This document shows positions 19,101 to 27,733 of a stretch of 64,000 nucleotides of DNA, piece after piece (position 1 is the first letter of the stretch; each line of letters starts with the position of its first letter). A program made the position numbers and the translations under genes. This stretch comes from Chitinophaga niabensis (GTDB lineage Bacteria; Bacteroidota; Bacteroidia; Chitinophagales; Chitinophagaceae). A model generated the notes under the pieces. It was not told the origin of the DNA. It was given only the letters and a program-made list of their open reading frames with translations, and did not search any database. The DNA is taken from positions 248,001-312,000 of the forward strand of contig NZ_FSRA01000002.1 in assembly GCF_900129465.1 (NCBI RefSeq), written 5' to 3'.

Positions 19101-19663
19101 ACTGGTAATTCCTGTGTTACATATCCCACATAGGAAAACACCAGCATTCCCTCTTCAGGCACTTTTAATTCAAACTCTCCTTTTTCATTGGTGAACACGC
19201 CTATACTGGTGTTCTTTAACCGTACACTTACCATTTGCAATTTTTCGCCGGAAGGGCTCAATACCTTTCCTTTTACTACCAGGTCTTTGGTCACCGTAGC
19301 CGCAGGTGCAATAACAATGAGGTTATTGGGCATCATGCGGAAAGTAAGGTCCGTATTGGCCAGCATCTGTTCCAGTACCTTTTTTATTGGCCATTCAGTT
19401 GCATCAATGCTCACTTTATGCCATACAGGCAGCTTATCATTATTGTACACAAAACGGTAAGCAGACTGCAATTCAATAAGTGAAAATGCCTTTTCAAGAT
19501 TAGTACGGGATAGTTTTACTGAGACAGTAGACTGTGATCGCACTTCGGCGCTCACCTGCATACATACCACAAACATTAAAATCGCGGAGAGCTTCATAAA
19601 AATTAACAGTTTTTTGAGGCTTCGCCCAGGTGGAAGCCAACTCACCACTGTACTTTTTTTCAT
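16130..19663 (-). CDS. SusC/RagA-type TonB-dependent transporter with STN signalling domain
   Basis: 1177 residues. After a long leader (membrane stretch about 24-40) comes an STN domain (about 50-115), used by FecA-like transporters to signal to an anti-sigma factor. A carboxypeptidase-regulatory-like beta domain follows (about 128-205), then the VVVGYGVQRK motif that opens the TonB plug (NIRGVGSI, LIIIDGI, ILRDAASAAIYGARAAFGVVLITTK), and a 22-strand barrel to the C-terminal FxxxxxYAMGINLDF. It imports a bulky ligand with the SusD lipoprotein encoded next. The STN domain fits the FecR and ECF genes just upstream. Confidence 0.96.
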   Translation of the reverse strand: MKKSTVVSWLPPGRSLKKLLIFMKLSAILMFVVCMQVSAEVRSQSTVSVKLSRTNLEKAFSLIELQSAYRFVYNNDKLPVWHKVSIDATEWPIKKVLEQMLANTDLTFRMMPNNLIVIAPAATVTKDLVVKGKVLSPSGEKLQMVSVRLKNTSIGVFTNEKGEFELKVPEEGMLVFSYVGYVTQELPVNPSATMNVVLEPSANSMEEVVVVGYGVQRKINTTGAVDQVAGKQLAERPIANIFQGLQGASPGLNINYRGGAPGTTPSINIRGVGSIVSGSNTTPLIIIDGITAATEDFQRLNPNDIGSVTILRDAASAAIYGARAAFGVVLITTKQGTSGGRQKISYNNYIASSRPTVLPDQVTDPYIFSRVLETATDNTPWDYVNYSDYYYQWAKERSDNPAVEDIRTDPNDPTKWIYMGSNNWNDYFFNKSSNSVTHTVTLSGSSETGKGKPIGYYLSGDYTKENGLNRLSKDDWSRYGLRARMNFMPLSWLKVDNNLNIYQIKSDAPTKGITDLYYLMPTQVAVNPDGTWANTAAGRLAAQLTEGGRNVQTRFGFQNVVRGVATFLDGDLQLTANASFKRELWKYNQDTRKYRIGYGPKDVREEGGVGSVSVRNGVVKHDVYDLYANYNKKLGTDHQLGLLVGFNQEENTWTYEDANRDGLITSSLPYLGLATGTQTTGASYEAYALRGYFGRLNYTYKNRYILEVNGRYDGSSRFLPSNRWGFFPSVSGAWIVTEEPFMQTLGKSLSTLKFRASYGALGNQVTFPFRHIATIPTGTSNYLINNAFPFVATGAALLPVDPASYTWEKVNTFNVGTDIGFFNDRILLGFDAFSRKTLGMLTADATVPAVMGASAPPTNSADLNTTGWELSAGYRNEFMVAKKPFTFSARFILSDSRTKITKYNQNKLGLISGYMVGHYTGEIWGLENNGYFKNADEIKALDQSAIVPWGALDVVPGWPKYVDQNKDGKINKGNGTVNDPGDYKVIGNNSTRYRYGLTVDMQWNNIDLTVFMQGVAKRDFYPRHYLFWGPYQQPYAGVYPWNLDFYRGAAETGADRDRHSASYIAAGLADANPNSYFPVLQSWMADANYGGGLDIPQTKYLLNGAYLRFKNVTLGYTLPSALMKKYKVSRLRIFATGENLFEFSSVKKYYDPEAIEDGYGWAYPFQRKYAMGINLDF

Positions 19664-19734
19664 ACCTTTGAGTGTTGGTTAATTGATAATTGGTTACATG
19701 TTTACGCATAGCAATGTCACTAACCGATATTCAG

Positions 19735-19764
19735 CGGGAAATGGTGCGAACATTTCCCGTTTTT
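19735..19764. terminator. perfect hairpin between fecR and susC; T-tract only on the plus strand
   Basis: CGGGAAATG (19735-19743) and CATTTCCCG (19751-19759) form a perfect 9-bp stem with a 7-base loop. A T5 run follows on the plus strand. For the minus-strand locus it lies after fecR and about 70 bases before susC, without a U-tract, so there it may be an RNA-stabilising or processing hairpin; on the plus strand it would stop transcripts antisense to susC. Confidence 0.5.
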
Positions 19765-19804
19765 ATTTCGGTTCATTGCCAAATATGATATGTCTATTGC
19801 TTGT

Positions 19805-20875
19805 TTATTCGATCCAGATAATTCCCTCTTTATCTGTTTTAAAATGAAAAGATCCCCCGGTTAGTTCAAGGGCCTTTAATACTTCTTCCAGGCTCTCGTC
19901 CTGGAATACGCCTGTTAGGTATTCCTGTCTTTTGTTGTTATTCTTAAAACGTATCTCCACGCCAAACCACTGTTCCAGCATCACGGCCACCTTTTCCAGC
20001 GGCATGCGCTTAAAGGCCAGCTTGTTCTCCACCCAGGCCGTTTCTGTTACCACACTGTCCCTCACTACAGTGAGCGGGGATTTGATCAGCCTGATCACAA
20101 CGGGCGCCGTATTATGTTCCACTGAATCCTCCTGCATCAGCTGGATGGTGGGGATGGATAATTTTTCATTCGGCTTTAATCTTACCACCTGGTTCTTTTT
20201 CTCATCCAGCACTACTTCTACGGAACCAGTTACCAAAGAGGTTACCGCACTGTCTTCCAGCGGATAGGCCCTTACGTTGAACTCTGTTCCCAATACACGG
20301 ATGCTGAAAGACTTTGTGCGTACCATAAAGGGCCGTTGTGCATCTTTCGTTACTGTAAAGAAGGCCTCTCCTTCCAGTGTTACTTCCCGGCGTTTTCCCG
20401 TGAATTGTTTGGGATAATCCAGCTTGCTGCCTGCATTCAGCCATACGGTTGTTCCGTCCGGCAGTTTTACCTGGGAGCGGGAACCTTTATGGGTAACCAG
20501 TTGCTGGCGGTTCTCATCCATTTTAGGCTGGCTCCACCATTTGCGGCCCATAAAGAATGCCATCAGTAAGGCTGCTGCCACTCCGGCAATACGTACCGTC
20601 ATCCTGCGGATGTTGCCACGGCGGCTGGAATAAACAGGGATCTCTTCCACTTCCACAGCTGATTCCAGTCTGCGTTTGTGCTTCTCCAGTGCTATCTCAG
20701 TGTCCCCGGAGCTAAGGGGCTTTTGCTTGTCCTTCCAGCCCTGGGTAAGTATTTCTTTGGTATAAGAAGCATCCGGGTGCTGCTGTAGTAAACGCGCCAG
20801 CTCCTTTTCTTCTTCGGGGAGCAGCTCGTTTGCCACTTTTTTGGCAAGCAGGTTCCAGATTTGATCATCCATCAT
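19805..20875 (-). CDS. FecR-family anti-sigma factor
   Basis: 356 residues. An N-terminal cytoplasmic sigma-binding region (1-90) starts with DDQIWNLLAKKVANEL. A single membrane helix lies near residues 95-115 (IAGVAAALLMAFFMG). The periplasmic FecR domain (about 130-235) contains LPDGTTVWLNAGSKLDYP and GEAFFTVTKD, and a C-terminal DUF4974 (about 285-356, LEKVAVMLEQWFGVEI) resembles the STN fold. It holds the ECF sigma factor encoded upstream until the loaded SusC transporter signals through its STN domain. The gene follows the sigma gene by about 50 bases. Confidence 0.95.
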   Translation of the reverse strand: MMDDQIWNLLAKKVANELLPEEEKELARLLQQHPDASYTKEILTQGWKDKQKPLSSGDTEIALEKHKRRLESAVEVEEIPVYSSRRGNIRRMTVRIAGVAAALLMAFFMGRKWWSQPKMDENRQQLVTHKGSRSQVKLPDGTTVWLNAGSKLDYPKQFTGKRREVTLEGEAFFTVTKDAQRPFMVRTKSFSIRVLGTEFNVRAYPLEDSAVTSLVTGSVEVVLDEKKNQVVRLKPNEKLSIPTIQLMQEDSVEHNTAPVVIRLIKSPLTVVRDSVVTETAWVENKLAFKRMPLEKVAVMLEQWFGVEIRFKNNNKRQEYLTGVFQDESLEEVLKALELTGGSFHFKTDKEGIIWIE

Positions 20876-20928
20876 ATCAAAAGGACAGTTTAAATGTTAA
20901 AAGTTCCCTAAAGAGAAAGAAAAAAAAT

Positions 20929-21525
20929 TTATTGGCGTAGTAAATACGACTGGGCTAACTCGGCAGACATATCCAGGCGGATAGCCGCTGCTACTTTTTT
21001 CACGGCTATAGTGAGTTGTGCATCAACGGTTTTGGGTGAAATTTCCAGCAATTCCCCTACTTCTTTATATTTCAGTCCATCCTGTTTTATCAGCCGGAAG
21101 ATCAGCTGGCAACGGGCAGGCAGGCTGCGGATGGCGGCTTCTATCTTCTGGGCCACTTCCGCGGAGATCATATTATGCTCCTGGTCCGGACTGATGGCAA
21201 TGGCATCCATATCCAGGTTCTCAAGGCTGGCATACTGATGTTTGCGTTGTTGCTGAAGGGTATTATAAGAAAGGTTGCGGGTGCAGATATATAAATAAAC
21301 TACGGGGTTTTCTACGGAGATCAGCTGGGAACGTTTCTGCCAGACCATAATGAACACATCTGAAACGATCTCTTCCGCCAGGTGAAATGAGCCGACCACT
21401 GCAGCAGAGAAATGGATCAGCCTGCTGTAGAGTGATTTGTATAACTCATCATAGGCTTGCATATCCCCTGCTTCACATACGCTTCGGAAGTTGCGTCTGA
21501 TCAGATCGTCATTAGTCATGCCCAA
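20929..21525 (-). CDS. ECF RNA polymerase sigma-70 factor
   Basis: 198 residues (an internal ATG at 21519 is an alternative start). Region 2 (about 25-95) shows YDELYKSLYSRLIHFSAAVVG and EEIVSDVFIMVWQKR; region 4 (about 130-185) shows LPARCQLIFRLIKQDGLKYKEVGELLEISPKTVDAQL as the DNA-binding helix-turn-helix. This is the SusC-linked ECF group of Bacteroidota. With the FecR anti-sigma factor it should switch on the susC/susD/phosphoesterase genes, and it probably is the only regulator of the locus. Confidence 0.95.
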   Translation of the reverse strand: MGMTNDDLIRRNFRSVCEAGDMQAYDELYKSLYSRLIHFSAAVVGSFHLAEEIVSDVFIMVWQKRSQLISVENPVVYLYICTRNLSYNTLQQQRKHQYASLENLDMDAIAISPDQEHNMISAEVAQKIEAAIRSLPARCQLIFRLIKQDGLKYKEVGELLEISPKTVDAQLTIAVKKVAAAIRLDMSAELAQSYLLRQ

Positions 21526-21713
21526 AAATATATAAATGTTGTTTCGCGATTATTAACGCAATGTTATATCCTTGATAAATTGATCCCGGTTGATTAACGT
21601 GGCTTGCCATGCAAACAAAAATCCTGTTCACTGTATTGATTACACAGGCAAAGTACAAAAATTCTTCATCCAGCCAAGATTTATTAAATTTAGTACCTAA
21701 TCTGTTACCAGTT

Positions 21714-22565
21714 ATGAAACTAAAAGCGACTATCCTTTGCCTGCTCACCGCAGCAGTTCCCCTCGTGCATGTATCCGCCCAGGCCAGTTTAGAGAAAAAA
21801 TGGACCTCAGACACTACTTTAAAGGTACCTGAATCTGTTTATTTTGACGCCAAAAGGAACACCCTGTATGTTACCAATATTGATGGCGCCCCCTGGGGAG
21901 ACGATGGCAAGGGTTCCATTTCGAAACTTTCCCCGGACGGAAAGATCACCCATCTCAATTGGGTAGAGGGTCTTAGTGCCCCCAAAGGCATGGCGGTTGT
22001 TGGTAATCAGCTCTTTGTAGCGGATATGGGTACACTCGTTATCATCGACATTACAAAAGGAACCATCACCAAACGCGAAACCATTGAAGGCGCCCTCAAC
22101 CTGAACGATGTAACTGCTTCCCCCAGTGGCGTGGTGTACGTTTCAGACTCTAAAAAGAAAACGGTCCACACTTATCAGAACGGAAAAGCTACCCTCCTGC
22201 TGGACAGCGCCCATAGTGGCCTGAGAGGTCCAAATGGCCTGCTCTACATGCCCAATGGCTTGCTGGTATTGGATAATGGCGCGCTTTACAGGGCCGGAAA
22301 AGACAATAAGCTCACCCTGCTGGCTAAAATTGCCGGAGGAACAGATGGAATTGAACACGTAAAAGGCGAGGAATTCGTAGTTTCGTGCTGGGGAGGACAA
22401 GTATTTTATGTGGATGCCAAATCCGGCACAGTTACCAAAATGCTGGATACACAGGCTGAAAAACTGCAAACTGCAGACATTGGATATGATGCCAAAAAGA
22501 GAATTGTATACATCCCTACCTTTTTTGGAAATAAAGTTTCCGCATACCAGTTAAATGTAAAATAA
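21714..22565 (+). CDS. secreted SMP-30/gluconolactonase-like beta-propeller
   Basis: 283 residues from the ATG at 21714, which starts a clean signal peptide (MKLKATILCLLTAAVPLVHV-SAQ). An upstream ATG at 21609 would bury it. The rest is a six-bladed propeller of SMP-30 type: ESVYFDAKRNTLYVTNIDG, APKGMAVVGNQLFVADMG, NDVTASPSGVVYVSDS and GPNGLLYMPNGLLVLDNG. Known relatives are calcium-dependent lactonases or strictosidine-synthase-like proteins; the metal ligands cannot be placed with certainty. It is likely periplasmic. The following sensor kinase gene is on the same strand after 72 bases. Confidence 0.85.
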   Translation: MKLKATILCLLTAAVPLVHVSAQASLEKKWTSDTTLKVPESVYFDAKRNTLYVTNIDGAPWGDDGKGSISKLSPDGKITHLNWVEGLSAPKGMAVVGNQLFVADMGTLVIIDITKGTITKRETIEGALNLNDVTASPSGVVYVSDSKKKTVHTYQNGKATLLLDSAHSGLRGPNGLLYMPNGLLVLDNGALYRAGKDNKLTLLAKIAGGTDGIEHVKGEEFVVSCWGGQVFYVDAKSGTVTKMLDTQAEKLQTADIGYDAKKRIVYIPTFFGNKVSAYQLNVK

Positions 22566-22581
22566 TCTAATGACCGGTTTA

Positions 22582-22608
22582 GGTCCGGAATCAGTTCTGT
22601 TCCGGACC
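22582..22608 (+). other. perfect 9-bp hairpin before the propeller sensor kinase gene
   Basis: GGTCCGGAA (22582-22590) and TTCCGGACC (22600-22608) form a perfect stem with a 9-base loop, 29 bases before the TTG start at 22638. There is no T-run, so it is not a standard terminator; it may affect stability or translation of the downstream transcript. Confidence 0.55.
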
Positions 22609-22637
22609 CAGCCAGGTTCATACATCGGGAATTCAGT

Positions 22638-25600
22638 TTGTCTAAGATTTTCATTTTTGTTGCAGCGATCTTCTTATTACACCTGCCTGCTTTTGCACAG
22701 GGGCAGCATAATGCCTATACGTTCCAGCATCTTTGTATCGAAGACGGGCTCTCCGGCAATCACGTTTCCGCTATCCTGCAGGACAGGAAAGGGTTTATCT
22801 GGATTGCCAGCACCTCACTGCAACGTTACGACGGCAAACACCTGGTCACCATTTCCAACTTCGACCGCCTGCCCGGATCTATCTATTACGAGAACATTGC
22901 TTTGTATGAAGACCGTGCCAGCCGCATCTGGATGGGCACGCCTGATAATATCCGTGTGTATGATCCCCTCACAGCCAAAGTAACGATCATGCCGCTGGAA
23001 GCAGGCCTTGCTGTTCCCGGTAATCTCAGTTGCCACGATATTATACAAGATCATCATGGTATTATCTGGGCCACTACCGCGCTCGGCCTGTTACAACTGG
23101 ATGAGCAAAGCAATAAATTCAGGGTACCTCCCGGTATGCCGGACAGTATCCGCACACAACTGAGAAGCGCATTGCTGGAAGACTCATTCGGCCGCTTATG
23201 GGCCAGTGGTAAATATGGGTTATACATCCTCAGCAATAACCGTAAAGAAATATACAGTTCACATAACAATCCACTGAAGATTGCCGCCTTGTCCATTGGC
23301 GCCAGCTCCAAAAGATTATTTGAAGATGCACAGAAACGGATGTGGATAGCTACACGCGGCTATAATTACCTGTATGCCTATAACTCAGATTCCAACTCTT
23401 TAAAAAGATACCAGTTCAATCTCTCCACGAAAGTAAAAGAAGATCCGTTTGACCAGGTATATGATATGGCATCTGATATGATGGGCAATATCTGGGTAGC
23501 CCTTGAACATGAAGGTTTGTATCGTTACAACGAAAAACTGGATAGTTTCAACCTGCACATCATCGGTAATCAGCAGGATGAACTGGGCCTGCATTATGAT
23601 TATGAATCCAACTGCCTGCTTAACGACAGGGACGGGCATTTATGGATTGGTACGGACCGCGGCATCAATATCATGAGCCTGCATAAAGAAAATTTTACCC
23701 GCTATGATCATCGCACCCGCTTTGCAGGCAGCCAGTTGAAATTACCTTATTCAGAAGTAACAGGTACTTTCGCTGCTTCCAACGGAGATGTATACATCGG
23801 TTACTGGGGAAAGGGATTCGCATGGCTGGATGCACAATTACACCTGAAGGCACATTTCACGCACGATCCAAAAGGGAGTGGCATTCCGGATGACCATGGC
23901 CTGGTCTGGAGCTTTTCCGAAATGCCCGATGGCCACATCCTCATAGGGCAGGAAAATGGGTACGTTTCGGAATTTGATCCCGCCAGCAAAAAATTCAAAC
24001 ATCACCGGCCTGAAAAATTCCATGATGAAGCAGTGCTCACCATGCTGCCGGAAAATGATACCACAGTGTGGACAGGACTGTACCTGCATGGCATTGCCCG
24101 TTGGAACCCGAAGGAAGATAAAGTGACCACCTATCCGCAGTTCTTAGATGTTACCCGCCGTTTTACTGCCGTGATGGCTATTGTACCACAGGGAAAAGAA
24201 ATCCTCTGGCTGGCCAGCACCTATGGTGGCATATTACGTTTCAATAAAAACACCGGGCTTGTAGAAAAGCAGATCATGTTCCGCAATAATACAGATACCG
24301 TGCGCAACATTACTTCTCTCCTGCCTTATAACGACAGCATCCTGCTGGCCGGAACAGATCATGGCCTTTACTTTTATAATCACCTCCGCGACACCTGGAC
24401 GGCCCAAAGGCTCAACACCATCCATTTTGACGAATGGATCCTGAGCATGCAGCCTGCAGAAGAAGGGGATATCTGGTTCACCACTCCCTATGGTTTTTAC
24501 CGGCTTAATGCGGCAGACCGTACACTCTCTGCATTTGTGCAGAACGATGATATCATAGATAATCACCGCCGTGTACGCAGGCATATCACAAAACTGCAGA
24601 ACGGGCATCTGCTGGTAGGTGCCACCGATCACTTCGTTTCATTTTCTGTGGATCACCTGCAGGTAAAATCTCCGCCACCGGATGTAACCATTGTAGATTT
24701 CCGTGTGCTGGACAGCCCTATTATTGTGGATTCCGTGGTAGGTACGCAATTCCCGCTGATCCTTACACACGATCAGAACTTCATTAGTATAGAATTTAAA
24801 TCCCTGCAATATCACACTTCAAAAACACGCTATTATTACCAGATGGAAGGTGTGGACGCAGATTGGGTACCTGCGGAAAACCTGCTGGTAGCACGTTACA
24901 CCAAACTCCCTCCCGGCGATTATGTCTTTCATGTAAAAAGTATGAACATGGCCGGCATGTTCTCCCGCAACACTACTTCCCTTCGTATCAGTGTATTACC
25001 TGCCTTCTGGCAAACCTGGTGGTTCAGGGGTTTAGGCATCCTTGCAGTGATCGCGCTGATCTATGGATATTTCCGTTTCAGGTTATACCGTGTGAAGAAA
25101 GAAGCCAAGAACAGGGCTGCTTTCAGAGAAGAACTGGCACAGCTGGAAATGAAAGCACTGCGCGCGCAAATGAACCCTCACTTCATCTTTAATTCGCTGA
25201 ACTCTATTCAGACCTTTATGATGAAGAACGAAACGGAACAGGCGCTCTCTTACCTCAGCCGTTTTGCACGCCTGATCCGCAATGTGCTGGACCACTCGCA
25301 ATTGAATAATGTAACCATCCTGCGGGAAACAGAAATGCTGGAGAATTACCTGGAGCTCGAACGTTTACGGCTCAATGATCACTTTGATTATAAGATAGTG
25401 GTAGATCCGTCCCTGGATAAAGACTTCCTGGAAATACCGGCGATGGTGATACAACCTTTTGTAGAAAACGCTATCTGGCACGGGCTGCTGCATAAAAAAG
25501 AAAAAGGGTTATTAACGATCTCGTTCATGCGCAAAGAAGACAGGATCCATTGTATCATTGAAGATAATGGTGTTGGCCGGGAAGCAGCCGGCGTATTCAA

Positions 25601-25778
25601 ACAACAAAGTCATCCCACACATATTTCACGGGGCGTGCAGATAACAAAAGACCGGCTGCAGATCTACAACAGCCGGTACAATATGGATGCGTTCTTTGAT
25701 ATAGAAGACCTGAAAGATGAAGCAGGTCAGGCTATGGGTACCAGGATCAATCTATGGTTCCCGTTGCTGGAAGATTAA
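22638..25778 (+). CDS. two-component-regulator propeller sensor with LytS-type histidine kinase domain
   Basis: 1046 residues from a TTG start at 22638, the only start that includes the signal peptide (MSKIFIFVAAIFLLHLPAFAQ). Repeated propeller blades (about 30-680) of the Reg_prop type show D-x-x-G-xx-WIAT/WIGT patterns. A Y_Y_Y domain follows (about 690-785), then one membrane helix (about 795-815), and a His_kinase (LytS/YehU) domain with His848 in MNPHFIFNSLNSI and a HATPase with IQPFVENAIWHGL and EDNGVGRE. The periplasmic sensor probably detects a nutrient. No LytTR response regulator is adjacent on either side, which is unusual for the group. Confidence 0.93.
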   Translation: MSKIFIFVAAIFLLHLPAFAQGQHNAYTFQHLCIEDGLSGNHVSAILQDRKGFIWIASTSLQRYDGKHLVTISNFDRLPGSIYYENIALYEDRASRIWMGTPDNIRVYDPLTAKVTIMPLEAGLAVPGNLSCHDIIQDHHGIIWATTALGLLQLDEQSNKFRVPPGMPDSIRTQLRSALLEDSFGRLWASGKYGLYILSNNRKEIYSSHNNPLKIAALSIGASSKRLFEDAQKRMWIATRGYNYLYAYNSDSNSLKRYQFNLSTKVKEDPFDQVYDMASDMMGNIWVALEHEGLYRYNEKLDSFNLHIIGNQQDELGLHYDYESNCLLNDRDGHLWIGTDRGINIMSLHKENFTRYDHRTRFAGSQLKLPYSEVTGTFAASNGDVYIGYWGKGFAWLDAQLHLKAHFTHDPKGSGIPDDHGLVWSFSEMPDGHILIGQENGYVSEFDPASKKFKHHRPEKFHDEAVLTMLPENDTTVWTGLYLHGIARWNPKEDKVTTYPQFLDVTRRFTAVMAIVPQGKEILWLASTYGGILRFNKNTGLVEKQIMFRNNTDTVRNITSLLPYNDSILLAGTDHGLYFYNHLRDTWTAQRLNTIHFDEWILSMQPAEEGDIWFTTPYGFYRLNAADRTLSAFVQNDDIIDNHRRVRRHITKLQNGHLLVGATDHFVSFSVDHLQVKSPPPDVTIVDFRVLDSPIIVDSVVGTQFPLILTHDQNFISIEFKSLQYHTSKTRYYYQMEGVDADWVPAENLLVARYTKLPPGDYVFHVKSMNMAGMFSRNTTSLRISVLPAFWQTWWFRGLGILAVIALIYGYFRFRLYRVKKEAKNRAAFREELAQLEMKALRAQMNPHFIFNSLNSIQTFMMKNETEQALSYLSRFARLIRNVLDHSQLNNVTILRETEMLENYLELERLRLNDHFDYKIVVDPSLDKDFLEIPAMVIQPFVENAIWHGLLHKKEKGLLTISFMRKEDRIHCIIEDNGVGREAAGVFKQQSHPTHISRGVQITKDRLQIYNSRYNMDAFFDIEDLKDEAGQAMGTRINLWFPLLED

Positions 25779-25807
25779 GAGGAACGTTTTTTTATTGCAT
25801 GAGATCA

Positions 25808-27211
25808 TTATCCCAGCCCAACCTCTGAATGCCGCTCAGGAATTTCAATATCTAAAAATCCTTTCTTTAGTAACCACTCCTTAAATACCGTTTGCACTTC
25901 ATACTCTCCATGCACCAGGAATAACTTCTTCACACCTCTCGGCATCTGGCATGCCAGCCATTGGCTCATATCTTCATAATCTCCGTGCGCACTCATGGAG
26001 CGGATCACTCCAACCGCTGCACGTACTTCATGTTTATCTCCATAGATATGCACTTCTTTGGCTCCCCGCATCAGTCTTCCGCCAAGGGATTGCGGTTCGC
26101 AGTAGCCTACAATGAGGATGGTATTCTTTGGATCATCGATATTATTGGCAATGTGATGTTTCACGCGGCCGGCTTCTGCCATGCCGGAGGCAGAAATGAT
26201 CACACAAGGTTCTTTGCGTAAGTTGAGTGCTTTTGATTCATCTACTGTTTTGATATAATGCAGCCCGGGGAAGTCAAACGGGTCGTCATCTATCTCCAGC
26301 ATTTTTGCCACGGTTTTGTTAAAACATTCCGGATGTGATTTTGTGACCTGTGTGGCCTCCAGTGAAAGCGGGCTGTCTACAAACAGGTCTACTCGTGGCA
26401 ATTTACCTGCTAACTGCGCCCGGTTCAATGCATACAATATCTCCTGTGTACGCCCTACGCTGAATGCGGGTATGATCAGTTTCCCTCTTTTGCCTATACA
26501 GGTTTCTTCTATGTGACGTAGCAGGGCTTCATCTCCCGGTGCCACATCTTCGTGCAGCGTACTGCCGTAAGTAGATTCCATGATAATGTAATCTGCCTGC
26601 GGGAATACTTCGGGAGATTTGAGGATGGGATCGCCATAGCGGCCAATGTCCCCACTGAAAGTGATCTGCCGCACATGCCCGTCTTCTTTGATCCGGAGAT
26701 GCACACAGGCGCTGCCAATGATATGGCCGGCATCTGTGAACAGCACTTCCACATCCGGGTCTATACGGAACCATTCTCCGTAATTAACACCACGGAATTG
26801 CTTTACTGCACGTTTCGCATCGTCCAGTGTGTAAAGCGGTTCAATAGCCGGTTTGCCTTCTCTTTTGTTCTTTTTGTTCACATATTTGATATCATCTTCC
26901 TGGATCTCTGCAGAATCCAGCAGCAATATCTCTGTAAGGTCTTTGGATGCGCGCGTGCAATAGATGGCGCCGGTATAACCGAGTTTGTTTAAACGGGGTA
27001 TTAAACCGGAGTGATCGATGTGCGCATGCGAAAGGATCATGATATCCACTTCCCGTGGATCAAATCCAAAATCCTGGTTCAGGGGCACTGTTTCTCTGCC
27101 CATACCCTGGAACATACCGCAATCCAACAGTATCTTCTTTCCATTCTTTAGCGTGATCAGGTGCTTGGAACCGGTAACCGTCCTTGCTGCCCCATGGAAT
27201 GCAATCTTCAT
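25808..27211 (-). CDS. beta-CASP metallo-beta-lactamase-fold RNase
   Basis: 467 residues. Metallo-beta-lactamase motifs: HAHIDHSGLIP (motif II), FTDAGHIIGSACV (motif III) and FSGDIGR (motif IV). The inserted beta-CASP domain (about 205-370) contains IIPAFSVGRTQEILYALN and VIISASGMAEAGRVKHH. An RMMBL-type end follows, with ALSAHGD-like SMSAHGDYEDM and HGEYEV. It resembles the CPSF73/YSH1-like group of bacterial enzymes, which process RNA as endonuclease or 5'-3' exonuclease. It is the last gene of a four-gene operon, 12 bases after the DUF4442 gene. RNA metabolism is expected; the specific target is not known. Confidence 0.92.
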   Translation of the reverse strand: MKIAFHGAARTVTGSKHLITLKNGKKILLDCGMFQGMGRETVPLNQDFGFDPREVDIMILSHAHIDHSGLIPRLNKLGYTGAIYCTRASKDLTEILLLDSAEIQEDDIKYVNKKNKREGKPAIEPLYTLDDAKRAVKQFRGVNYGEWFRIDPDVEVLFTDAGHIIGSACVHLRIKEDGHVRQITFSGDIGRYGDPILKSPEVFPQADYIIMESTYGSTLHEDVAPGDEALLRHIEETCIGKRGKLIIPAFSVGRTQEILYALNRAQLAGKLPRVDLFVDSPLSLEATQVTKSHPECFNKTVAKMLEIDDDPFDFPGLHYIKTVDESKALNLRKEPCVIISASGMAEAGRVKHHIANNIDDPKNTILIVGYCEPQSLGGRLMRGAKEVHIYGDKHEVRAAVGVIRSMSAHGDYEDMSQWLACQMPRGVKKLFLVHGEYEVQTVFKEWLLKKGFLDIEIPERHSEVGLG

Positions 27212-27223
27212 AATGCGCTCTTT

Positions 27224-27733
27224 TTATGTCTTGGATGTACTTTTAAAACTCCAGGTAACTTTGAATTGTGCCACTTCCACACCATCAGCCGATCTGCCCA
27301 TAATATCAATTGTGATGGCAGAAGAATTGCCGGATGCTATTGCCTGCAAAATAGTATGGCGGATAGCATCCCCCTGTTCGCAGGTAAAATAAGTGCGGCT
27401 TTTAGCTTTCTTGAGAAAGATACCTTCCAGCCCTGTAACTAACATGGATACACGGGAAGGGGCACCGCTTGTATGTGCCATGGCCAGCACACCTGTACTC
27501 ATTTCCGCCGCCATAGCCAGGCAGGCAAAGTAGGTAGAGCCGAAAGGGTTTTGGGATAACCAGCGGTAAGGTACTATCGTGGTACAGCTATGTGCATCCA
27601 TTTTATGGATCCTCACCCCGGACAGCCAGGCGCTGGGTAATTTAAACAGCAGGAACAAAGAAAACTTGAAACGGTTATTCACCAGTTTAACAAAGTGATC
27701 AGTTGATGTTGCATTGACCATACTATTAAGCAT
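27224..27733 (-). CDS. DUF4442 hotdog-fold protein
   Basis: 169 residues. The start at 27733 overlaps the ppk stop codon as TAATG, which suggests translational coupling; an internal ATG at 27721 is an alternative. The sequence has the DUF4442 pattern of the hotdog (PaaI-like) superfamily: a helix with NNRFKFSLFLLFKLPSAWL, central NPFGSTYFACLAMAAEMSTGVLA, and strands ending FKVTWSFKS. Hotdog proteins often are acyl-CoA thioesterases, but no catalytic residue can be assigned with confidence. The tight operon with polyphosphate kinase gives no obvious clue to its substrate. Confidence 0.82.
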   Translation of the reverse strand: MLNSMVNATSTDHFVKLVNNRFKFSLFLLFKLPSAWLSGVRIHKMDAHSCTTIVPYRWLSQNPFGSTYFACLAMAAEMSTGVLAMAHTSGAPSRVSMLVTGLEGIFLKKAKSRTYFTCEQGDAIRHTILQAIASGNSSAITIDIMGRSADGVEVAQFKVTWSFKSTSKT

